A stretch of 64,000 bases of DNA from positions 124,001 to 188,000 of the forward strand of contig NZ_JAZDUE010000005.1 in the NCBI RefSeq assembly GCF_036350515.1. The letters run 5' to 3'. Source of the stretch: Gordonia prachuapensis (GTDB lineage Bacteria; Actinomycetota; Actinomycetes; Mycobacteriales; Mycobacteriaceae). Position numbers and translations under genes: made by a program. Of the stretch, positions 57,411 to 64,000 are shown in pieces (the first letter of the stretch is position 1; each line of letters starts with the position of its first letter). The notes beneath the pieces are model-generated. The model was not told the origin of the DNA. It saw only the letters and a program-made list of their open reading frames with translations, and did no database searches.

Positions 57411-57439
57411 CCCGCCCGCCGTTCCGCTCGGCGGGGCGG
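57411..57439. terminator. Hairpin between the Rv1455-like gene and ctaA
   Basis: CCGCCCGCCG (57412-57421) and CGGCGGGGCGG (57429-57439) pair with one bulge around TTCCGCT. It lies in the 32 bases between two convergent stops, so it could end transcription from both sides. Confidence 0.5.
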
Positions 57440-57440
57440 T

Positions 57441-58481
57441 TCACCGACCTCGCGGCCCGCGTTCGGTCCGTAGGGAACCCGCAGTCGCCGACACCTCTGC
57501 GTCGGCGTCGTCGTCGACCGAGTGCGCGCGGTTGCCGAACTCGACCACCATCCAGGTCACCGCGATGATCATCACCGCACTGATCGTCATGTGCGCGATC
57601 ACCAGGGCGATCGGCAGGCCGGTGTTGTACTGGACGATGCCGATGAGGCCCTGCACGGCGATGATGCCCAGGATGATGTCGGCGGTCCGTTTCTCCGGCA
57701 TCCGCAGCAGATGGGTGACCACCGCGATCGCAATGGCCAGGCCGACGAGCAGGAACACACCGTCGGTGTGGAGTTGCGTGGCGTTGTCGGGGGCCAGTCC
57801 GTTCCGGGGAGCGTCGGCGTCCCCGGCGTGCGGGCCCGAACCGGTCACGACGGTGCCGAGATACACGACTGCCCACGTCACCGCGTACTGCAGCCATGCC
57901 AGGCGTCGGCCGAGCCTCGAGGCGGTGTCCGCCGGCGGCATTGCGCGGGGATGCGGACGAAGCCGATAGACGAGGACCGTCGCCGCCGACACCAGGATCA
58001 TCGACAGCACGAAGTGCAGCGAGACCACCCAGGGATTGAGCTGGGTGAGCACGGTGATCCCGCCGATCACGCCCTGGAAGGGAATGCCGAGGGCGATGAG
58101 CGCGGTGAGCCAGCGATCGCGTCGGGTCGCCGAGGCATATCGCACCACGGCGACGAATGTCGCGATGGCGACGACGATGAGGACGAACGTGAGCAGTCGG
58201 TTGCCGAACTCGATCGCCCCGTGCAAACCGAGCTCACCGTGCGGGACAAACGAGTCGTCGGTGCAGCGCGGCCAGGTGGGACAGCCGAGGCCGGACCCGG
58301 TGAGCCGTACGGCTCCGCCCGTGGCGACGATGCCGACGTTGGCGACCAGCAGCGCGATACTCCAGAGCCAGACGAAGCGGGCGGACGGCGTCCCGAATCC
58401 GGGCACGCGGGAGAACCGGCCCGATCGGTCGGCCGGCCTGTCTGCGTCCGGCGGCGTCGGCCGCGTCTTGGACGTTGTCAT
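57441..58481 (-). CDS. ctaA: Heme A synthase CtaA-type protein
   Basis: 346 residues from the ATG at 58481 (ATGA overlap with the permease gene). Eight membrane helices. GLGCPTWPRC near residue 66 is the conserved Cys pair loop; LHGAIEFGNR, LHFVLSM, LHTDGVF and AHMTISA provide the four heme-ligand histidines. It oxidises heme O to heme A. It is the last gene of the mptB-ABC-ctaA run, as in M. tuberculosis Rv1459c-Rv1456c. Confidence 0.92.
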   Translation of the reverse strand: MTTSKTRPTPPDADRPADRSGRFSRVPGFGTPSARFVWLWSIALLVANVGIVATGGAVRLTGSGLGCPTWPRCTDDSFVPHGELGLHGAIEFGNRLLTFVLIVVAIATFVAVVRYASATRRDRWLTALIALGIPFQGVIGGITVLTQLNPWVVSLHFVLSMILVSAATVLVYRLRPHPRAMPPADTASRLGRRLAWLQYAVTWAVVYLGTVVTGSGPHAGDADAPRNGLAPDNATQLHTDGVFLLVGLAIAIAVVTHLLRMPEKRTADIILGIIAVQGLIGIVQYNTGLPIALVIAHMTISAVMIIAVTWMVVEFGNRAHSVDDDADAEVSATAGSLRTERGPRGR

Positions 58482-59272
58482 TCGAACTTGAACCACCTCA
58501 CTGCGAGCACGGCGGCGACGGCCGCCCATGCCAGCAACACACCTATGCCGAAGAGGTCGACCGACCCCTCCGTCGCCCGCCCCAACGCCTCGGTCAGGGC
58601 GCCGGAGGGCAGGCACCGGGCGATCCACAGCACTGCGTCGGGGACGCGTTCGGCCATGACCACGAGACTGCCGACACCCACGAGGGCAAACCACAACAGG
58701 TTGCCCAGCGCGAGGACCACCTCGGCCTTGAGCGTGCCTCCGAGCAACAGCCCGAGCGCGGAGAACGTGACCGTACCGATCGCGATGACGACCGCCCCGA
58801 GAACGATGCCCAGCGCGGACGGACGCCACCCGAACGCGAGGCCGATGCCACCGAGGATCAGTGCCTGCAGGGCGACGACGAGAACGACGGCGATCGATTT
58901 GCCCGCGATGATCCCCCAGCGGGGGATCGGTGTCGCACCCAACCGCTTGAGCGCCCCGTACCGGCGGTCGAAACCCAGCGCGATCGCTTGACCGGTGAAC
59001 GCGGTCGACATCACCGCGACCGTCATGATCGCCGGGACGAAGGTGGTGGCCCGTTCGGCGTTGGACGCGCCGAGGTCGGTGTCGGTCGGGAGCAGGCACA
59101 GGCCGACGAGCAGGGTGATCGGGATGAACATGGTGAGCAGGAGCTGCTCACCATTGCGCAGCAACAGCGTCAGTTCCATCCGGGACTGCGCGAGAAGGAT
59201 CGCCGGCAGGGACGCCGCGCGCGGGCGGGGGGCGAATGTGCCGGGTGCGAACCGGTTGACGGGTGCGGTCAT
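58478..59272 (-). CDS. ABC-2 type transporter permease
   Basis: 264 residues from the ATG at 59272, overlapping the ATPase stop by 4 bases; open frame further upstream is a shadow. Six membrane helices of the ABC-2 type with a short N-terminal soluble region (RMELTLLLRNGEQLLLTMFIP) and FDRRYGALKRLGATPI after the second helix, typical of DrrB/NodJ-like exporters. The cargo is unknown; the conserved link to CtaA suggests a role near heme or cytochrome biogenesis, but drug or lipid export is possible. Confidence 0.88.
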   Translation of the reverse strand: MTAPVNRFAPGTFAPRPRAASLPAILLAQSRMELTLLLRNGEQLLLTMFIPITLLVGLCLLPTDTDLGASNAERATTFVPAIMTVAVMSTAFTGQAIALGFDRRYGALKRLGATPIPRWGIIAGKSIAVVLVVALQALILGGIGLAFGWRPSALGIVLGAVVIAIGTVTFSALGLLLGGTLKAEVVLALGNLLWFALVGVGSLVVMAERVPDAVLWIARCLPSGALTEALGRATEGSVDLFGIGVLLAWAAVAAVLAVRWFKFE

Positions 59273-60207
59273 GAGCGCAGTGCCCGCCCGGTGAGATCCA
59301 GGAAGACGTCGGAGAGGCTGCGTGTCTCCACCCGCAGGTCGGTGGCGAGCACGTCGATCTTGGCGCACCAGGCGGTCACGGTGGCCAGCACCTGCGGTGT
59401 GACCGGCCCCCGGACCAGGTAGCTGCCGGGTGCGGTTTCCGTGCAGAGATAGTCCTCGGGAAGCGCGAGCAGCAACAGCGACATGTCGAGTCCGCGGGGA
59501 GCGGAGAAGCGGAGCTCGTTCTCGGCGCCGCGGCTGGTGAGATCGGCCGGAGTCCCCGACGCCACCACACGGCCGTTGTCGATGATCACGACGTTGTCGG
59601 CCAACTCCTCGGCCTCGTCCATCAGATGGGTGGTCAGCAACACCGACACCCCGTCGCTGCGCAGCCGGTCGATCAGCTCCCACACGAGGATGCGCGCATG
59701 GGCGTCCAGGCCCGCGGTCGGTTCGTCGAGGAACACCAGTTCCGGGCGACCGACGATGGCACAGGCCAACGAGAGCCGCTGCTGCTGCCCCCCGGACAGG
59801 CGGCGGAACGGGGTGCGCGCGGACTCGGCCAGCCCCAGGACATCGAGTAACCACCGCGGGTCGATGGGATCGGCGCTGTAAGCAGCGCACAGCCGGAGCA
59901 TTTCCTCGGCGCGCGCACCGGGGTACGCACCGCCGCCCTGCAGCATCACACCGACGCGTCGGCGGAGGGCGTCGTTGTCGGCGATCGGGTCCAGTCCGAG
60001 CACCCGGACCGAGCCGGCGTCCGGGGTGAGGAAACCCTCGCAGATCTCGACGGTGGTCGTCTTGCCGGCGCCGTTGGGACCGAGCAGCGCGAGGATCGAG
60101 TCGGCGGCGAGGCCGAGGTCGAGGCCGTCCACGGCCGTGCGTCCGCCATAGCGCTTGACCAGGCCCGAGACCTGCAATGCCGGCGTGGTGGCGACTCCGT
60201 CGGTCAC
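59269..60207 (-). CDS. ABC transporter ATP-binding protein
   Basis: 312 residues from the GTG at 60207; a GTG at 60285 would add 26 His/Asp/Arg-rich residues, and neither start has a clear ribosome site. Walker A GPNGAGKTTT, Q-loop, signature LSGGQQQRLSLACAI, Walker B LVFLDEPTAGLD and switch LLTTHLMDEAEEL are all intact. A DrrA-like ATPase of the ABC-2 exporter encoded immediately downstream. Part of the conserved mptB-ABC-ctaA group. Confidence 0.9.
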   Translation of the reverse strand: MTDGVATTPALQVSGLVKRYGGRTAVDGLDLGLAADSILALLGPNGAGKTTTVEICEGFLTPDAGSVRVLGLDPIADNDALRRRVGVMLQGGGAYPGARAEEMLRLCAAYSADPIDPRWLLDVLGLAESARTPFRRLSGGQQQRLSLACAIVGRPELVFLDEPTAGLDAHARILVWELIDRLRSDGVSVLLTTHLMDEAEELADNVVIIDNGRVVASGTPADLTSRGAENELRFSAPRGLDMSLLLLALPEDYLCTETAPGSYLVRGPVTPQVLATVTAWCAKIDVLATDLRVETRSLSDVFLDLTGRALRS

Positions 60208-60351
60208 GGCGCGTCCGTCGGTCGGCCGATGATCATCTCGTCGATCATCGCCGTGGTACCGCTCCCGCGTCGTCGTGCCGTGCACACTGGCCAGACTATG
60301 CGGCGGGGGCCGCGCGCCAAAAATTGCGGCAGCGCCTGAAGGACGGTGCGC

Positions 60352-62202
60352 TCAGCCTGCGTGCGCATCGTCGCGGCTGGGTTGCCGTCCTCGTTTCGCT
60401 CGCCACCAGCGTTGGATCGGTAGATCCTCGAAGAACAGCGCGGTCATCACCGCGACCATGATCACACCGGCCAGAAGGCCTTGGGCGAGAACCACTCCGC
60501 TGGTGTTCGAGCTGGTCGGCATCACCACGATGGCGATGATGGCGGATACCGCGATGGTCGTGATGCGGAACCACGGGCGCGTCGCCCACGCGGCGAGTGG
60601 GATGACGGCCCACAGCAGGTACCAGGCCTGGACGAACGGAAAGAACACCACGACTGTGGCCATTGACACACCGAGTGCGCCGAGGGGATGCAGTCGACCG
60701 GCGAGGCAGGCCAGCATCCAGCGGATGATGAATGCGGCGGCGATCAACTGACCGAGCGGCCGACCGACTTCCAGTATGGCCTGGGTCTGGTCGCCGAGTC
60801 CGAGGGTGACACCGATCCGGCCGGTCGTCACTGAGAGCAGCGTGGGCATCGACATCCAGGATCGGACCACATCGCCGGTGGACAGCGTGCTGGTCCAGCC
60901 GAAGCCGAGTCCGGTGCCGACACAGATGCCGACCATGACCACCCCGAGCACCCCGGCCAGAGAGGCGGCAGCGGCCGCCAACGCGGCCATGGATCGGCGC
61001 GACCGATCCCACCATTGGCGGATCGGCGCGTGTCGGAGGGCCGGCAGGGTGGCGCCCCACCGTTGGGCGAGCGCTATCCCGACGAAGCCCAGCGCCAGCA
61101 TCGACGTCACCTTCACCATCGCCGACGCGGAGATCACCGCCGCACCGGCGATCAGAATCCAGCCGGACGACGACGGCCAGAACGATCCGGGCCTACGTAA
61201 TCGATGCTCGCCGTAGATGGCCCGAAAACTGAGCTCGAGGCCGACGAGCATCATGCCCAGCATCAGGGCCTCGTTGTGGATGCCGCCGACGAGGTGCAGG
61301 ATCACCAGCGGGTTCATCGCGCCGAGCCACAGCGCCGCCACCGAGGACACCCCGCACCGGCGGGCCAGTCGCGGCAGCGCCCACACGATCAATGCGATGC
61401 CCACCAGGGCGAGCAGGCGGTGCAGGAAGATCGCCGCGGTGATGTTCTCCCCGGTGATCGCGGTGATGCCCTTGCCCAGCCACAGGAACAGCGGGCCGTA
61501 GGGGGCCGGGGTGTCGCGCCACAGATTCGGAACCGAGCGGGTCAGCACATGGTCCACGCCGAGCCCACGGACGGGACTGATCACATACGGGTCCATCCCC
61601 CGGAAGGCGATCGCACTCTGCGCCAGATACGAGTAGATGTCCTTGGACAGCAGCGGCGGGGCGACGATGATCGGCGCGATCCACAACATCAGGGTGCGGT
61701 CGGCCTGCCGTCGGGTCATCCGCCGCTCGGGGCTGCGTCCGTGCAGCACCTCGACGCCGAAGCGTCCGACGGCGAATCGCCCGATCAACAGCCACGCGAC
61801 GACGAGCATGATCGTGCCGCCGATCGACAGCGTGAGCGCAGTGCTCCACATCCGCGAGGGCAGCGACAGCACCCGCATTCCCGCGACCGGGTTCTGCAGC
61901 ACCGGGATCGCGCCGGTGCCGAGCGAGCCGATCAGCAGGAGCACCGACCCGGTGGCGCCGAACAGCTTGATACGGAACAGCCGCCGGTTCTCGGCGTCGT
62001 TGAGCGGGCCGACCTCACGCTCGTCGTCGTGTAGGCGAGCAACGGCTCGGCCGTAGTCGCCGCGGCGTTCGGTGTCGTCGATCTCGACGTCGTCGTTGTC
62101 GCGTTGCGGGCCGGCCCGGCGCAGGCCGAGATACTCCGCCATATCTCGCAGGCGGGAGTTCAGCGAGCGGGCCCGACCACCCGTCACTGTGGTGTCTGGC
62201 AC
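60352..62202 (-). CDS. mptB: Alpha-(1,6)-mannopyranosyltransferase MptB-like
   Basis: 616 residues, GTG start. A GT-C fold glycosyltransferase with about twelve membrane helices that uses polyprenyl-phosphomannose to build the alpha-1,6-mannan core of lipomannan/lipoarabinomannan on the outer face of the membrane. Helix segments with RKRG-type loops and the acidic-motif loop after the first helix (DIYSYLAQSAIAFRGMDPY near residue 200) match the family. MptB is restricted to mycolata, which supports the host assignment. It is divergent from sufR with about 126 bases between starts. Confidence 0.88.
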   Translation of the reverse strand: MPDTTVTGGRARSLNSRLRDMAEYLGLRRAGPQRDNDDVEIDDTERRGDYGRAVARLHDDEREVGPLNDAENRRLFRIKLFGATGSVLLLIGSLGTGAIPVLQNPVAGMRVLSLPSRMWSTALTLSIGGTIMLVVAWLLIGRFAVGRFGVEVLHGRSPERRMTRRQADRTLMLWIAPIIVAPPLLSKDIYSYLAQSAIAFRGMDPYVISPVRGLGVDHVLTRSVPNLWRDTPAPYGPLFLWLGKGITAITGENITAAIFLHRLLALVGIALIVWALPRLARRCGVSSVAALWLGAMNPLVILHLVGGIHNEALMLGMMLVGLELSFRAIYGEHRLRRPGSFWPSSSGWILIAGAAVISASAMVKVTSMLALGFVGIALAQRWGATLPALRHAPIRQWWDRSRRSMAALAAAAASLAGVLGVVMVGICVGTGLGFGWTSTLSTGDVVRSWMSMPTLLSVTTGRIGVTLGLGDQTQAILEVGRPLGQLIAAAFIIRWMLACLAGRLHPLGALGVSMATVVVFFPFVQAWYLLWAVIPLAAWATRPWFRITTIAVSAIIAIVVMPTSSNTSGVVLAQGLLAGVIMVAVMTALFFEDLPIQRWWRAKRGRQPSRDDAHAG

Positions 62203-62306
62203 GCCACGACTCTAATCGGCCGGGAACTGCCCGTGGAGCCGCCATGCGCGCGCGTCGACCCGGCCACACTAAGGGGACCCTTGCTGGCATGCCGGAATCA
62301 ATTACG

Positions 62307-62323
62307 TCACACTTGTGTTGTGA
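62307..62323 (+). promoter_or_regulatory. Dyad at the sufR start region (candidate SufR operator)
   Basis: TCACA (62307-62311) and TGTGA (62319-62323) form an inverted repeat with a 7-base spacer; inside it ACAC-TT-GTGT is a second dyad. TTGCTG (62281-62286) and TTACGT (62302-62307) could be the promoter, placing the start site inside the dyad. SufR is known to repress its own suf operon, so this is a reasonable operator. Confidence 0.55.
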
Positions 62324-62328
62324 AAACC

Positions 62329-63144
62329 ATGAGGAGCGATACAGCGCTGCCATCAGGCGCGCATGCCGGCCCCTCGGATGGGGGAGTAGCCGCTGCCGGT
62401 CATCACGACGGGCAGACCCGTGCCGCCGTGGTTTCGCTACTGGTAGAAGACGGTCCGCTCACCGCGACCGAGATCGCCGACCGGCTCGGGATCAGTGCCG
62501 CGGGTGTGCGACGGCATCTGGACGCGCTGGCCGAGATCGGCGACGTCGAGACCTCGTCGTCGGGGTTCGGACGTCGCGGTCAGCGTGGTCGCGGCCGTCC
62601 GGCCAAGTGGTTCCAGCTCACCGCCACCGGGCGGGGCAAGATGCGACACGCCTACGATGATCTCGCCGGCGCCGCGATGCGCAAGCTTCGCGCGGTCGGC
62701 GGTGAGGCCGCGGTCGAGGAGTTCGCCCGCGACCGCGTCGAGGAGATCGTCGCCGACGTCACACCCGCTCAGGACCCCGCTTCGGTCGCCGACACGGTCA
62801 ACGAGATCGCCGACGCCCTGACCAGTGCAGGCTTCTCGGCCAACACCCGCGAGGTGGGCACCGGGATGCAGATCTGTCAGCATCACTGCCCGGTCGCCCA
62901 CGTCGCCGCGGAGTTCCCGGAACTCTGTGAGGCCGAGACGGCGGTGTTCACGGAGCTGCTCGGTACGCATGTACAGCGTCTGGCGACGATCGCCAACGGC
63001 GACTGCGCCTGCACCACCCACGTGCCGCTCCACCCGCCGCCGAGCGGGACACAGAGTCCGTCGGGACTCACCCTGACGATCACCGGCGATGCACAGCCCG
63101 CATCCGCCGCCACGAAGAAGACGAGTCGAAAGGCCTCGCGATGA
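62329..63144 (+). CDS. sufR: Fe-S cluster-sensing repressor SufR
   Basis: 271 residues from ATG 62329; GTG 62320 is an alternative, and neither has a clear Shine-Dalgarno, suggesting a near-leaderless message. An N-terminal winged helix (LLVEDGPLTATEIADRLGISAAGVRRHLDAL, about residues 37-67) precedes a C-terminal cluster domain with Cys183, 187, 200, 226 and 228 (CQHHC...C...CAC), the presumed 4Fe-4S ligands. It represses the suf operon when clusters are plentiful. ATGA overlap with sufB. Confidence 0.93.
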   Translation: MRSDTALPSGAHAGPSDGGVAAAGHHDGQTRAAVVSLLVEDGPLTATEIADRLGISAAGVRRHLDALAEIGDVETSSSGFGRRGQRGRGRPAKWFQLTATGRGKMRHAYDDLAGAAMRKLRAVGGEAAVEEFARDRVEEIVADVTPAQDPASVADTVNEIADALTSAGFSANTREVGTGMQICQHHCPVAHVAAEFPELCEAETAVFTELLGTHVQRLATIANGDCACTTHVPLHPPPSGTQSPSGLTLTITGDAQPASAATKKTSRKASR

Positions 63145-64000
63145 CAGTGACCGACCCGACCGCAACCGATACCGGAACGCCGACGAAGCCTGCTCCGCTG
63201 ACCCAAGAGGAGACCATCGCGTCGCTCGGCAACTACGGCTACGGCTGGGCCGATTCGGACGTCGCCGGCGCCAGCGCGCAGCGCGGTCTGTCCGATGCCG
63301 TGGTCGCCGACATCTCCGGCAAGAAGAACGAGCCGGAGTGGATGCTCGAGCAGCGACTGAAGGCCCTGCGCATCTTCGATCGCAAGCCGATGCCGCACTG
63401 GGGTGGCGACCTCGACGGGATCGACTTCGACAACATCAAGTACTTCGTGCGATCCACCGAGAAGCAGGCGGCCAGCTGGGACGACCTGCCCGAGGACATC
63501 AAGAACACCTACGACAAGCTGGGCATCCCGGAGGCCGAGAAGCAGCGTCTGGTCGCCGGTGTGGCCGCCCAGTACGAGTCCGAGGTGGTCTACCACCAGA
63601 TCCGCGAGGACCTGGAGGAGCAGGGCGTCATCTTCATGGACACCGACACCGGGCTCAAGGAGCATCCGGAGATCTTCCAGGAGTACTTCGGCTCGGTCAT
63701 CCCGGCCGGGGACAACAAGTTCTCCGCGCTGAACACCGCGGTGTGGTCGGGCGGCTCGTTCATCTACGTGCCGCCGGGTGTCCACGTCGACATCCCGCTG
63801 CAGGCCTACTTCCGGATCAACACCGAGAACATGGGCCAGTTCGAGCGGACCCTCATCATCGTCGACGAGGGTGCCTACGTGCACTACGTCGAGGGATGCA
63901 CCGCGCCGATCTACAAGACCGACTCGCTGCACTCGGCGGTCGTCGAGATCATCGTGAAGAAGGGCGGCCGCTGCCGCTACACCACGATCCAGAACTGGTC
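63141..64000 (+). CDS. sufB: Fe-S assembly scaffold protein SufB, 5' part
   Basis: First 286 codons; the gene leaves the window at 64000. It is the scaffold subunit of the SufBCD complex that assembles clusters. Opening residues EETIASLGNYGYGWADSD and the later VWSGGSFIYVPPGVHVDIPLQAYFRINTENMGQFERTLIIVDEGAYVHYVEGCTAPIYKTDSLHSAVVEIIVKKGGRCRYTTIQNW match SufB. Cys253 in VEGC is the position where M. tuberculosis SufB carries an intein; here the reading is uninterrupted. Coupled to sufR. Confidence 0.96.
   Translation, partial: MTVTDPTATDTGTPTKPAPLTQEETIASLGNYGYGWADSDVAGASAQRGLSDAVVADISGKKNEPEWMLEQRLKALRIFDRKPMPHWGGDLDGIDFDNIKYFVRSTEKQAASWDDLPEDIKNTYDKLGIPEAEKQRLVAGVAAQYESEVVYHQIREDLEEQGVIFMDTDTGLKEHPEIFQEYFGSVIPAGDNKFSALNTAVWSGGSFIYVPPGVHVDIPLQAYFRINTENMGQFERTLIIVDEGAYVHYVEGCTAPIYKTDSLHSAVVEIIVKKGGRCRYTTIQNW

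Noticed and set aside
57522..58991. 489-residue plus-strand open frame opposite ctaA and the ABC permease
   Set aside because: Rich in Asp, Arg and His as expected for an antisense frame; ctaA and permease helices on the minus strand are clear.

Overview
The window is about 64 kb of high-GC actinobacterial chromosome carrying almost only core genes. Gene content and order closely follow the Mycobacteriales (the mltG-aro, pyr, mihF-gmk-rpoZ, rib, uvrC-rapZ-yvcK-whiA, gap-pgk-tpi-secG and sufR/mptB blocks of Mycobacterium tuberculosis). Codon use, frequent GTG starts, a mycolata-type mannosyltransferase (MptB) and a type VII secretion pair fit a Gordonia-like relative (Gordonia, Williamsia, Tsukamurella or similar); the genus is an inference. 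I see no rRNA, tRNA, insertion sequence, prophage or CRISPR array.

Layout. 1-5258: end of mltG, aroE, a small prepilin peptidase, then aroC-aroK-aroB. 5259-5445: an intergenic repeat with a long hairpin, at the place where M. tuberculosis carries the type II dehydroquinase gene. 5446-8274: a divergent membrane protein, then pepQ-efp-nusB. 8275-17228: the pyrimidine operon pyrR-pyrB-pyrC-(PH-like membrane protein)-carA-carB-pyrF, led by a PyrR-binding RNA hairpin next to the pyrR Shine-Dalgarno. 17192-20964: an accessory island on the minus strand, consisting of an MFS transporter and a three-gene candidate type VII secretion effector cassette. 21558-31863: mihF-gmk-rpoZ-coaBC, metK-priA, fmt-rsmB-rpe-ribD. 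31974-35196: FMN riboswitch and ribE-ribBA-ribH with a PH-domain membrane protein. 35218-40451: uvrC-rapZ-yvcK-whiA. 40611-44206: gap-pgk-tpiA and secG. 44332-48043: ppc and a quinone oxidoreductase. 48045-54497 (minus): tkt-tal-zwf-opcA-pgl, the pentose phosphate operon. 54922-62202: ctaB, qor, a conserved unknown, and mptB-ABC ATPase-ABC permease-ctaA (minus). 62329-64000: sufR and the start of sufB.

Together these genes make aromatic amino-acid precursors, UMP, riboflavin/FMN, CoA, SAM and NADPH, run lower glycolysis plus anaplerosis, and begin heme A and Fe-S assembly. Many gene pairs overlap by 1 or 4 bases (TGATG/ATGA), so translational coupling is common.

The most unusual items are the type VII cassette between pyrF and mihF (the same interval that holds PE15/PPE20 in M. 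tuberculosis), a dispersed hairpin repeat at two sites, and several short tandem or direct repeats placed just upstream of metK, the ppc-neighbour oxidoreductase, ctaB and tkt. Comparisons with other genomes are from memory of family and synteny knowledge; no search was run.
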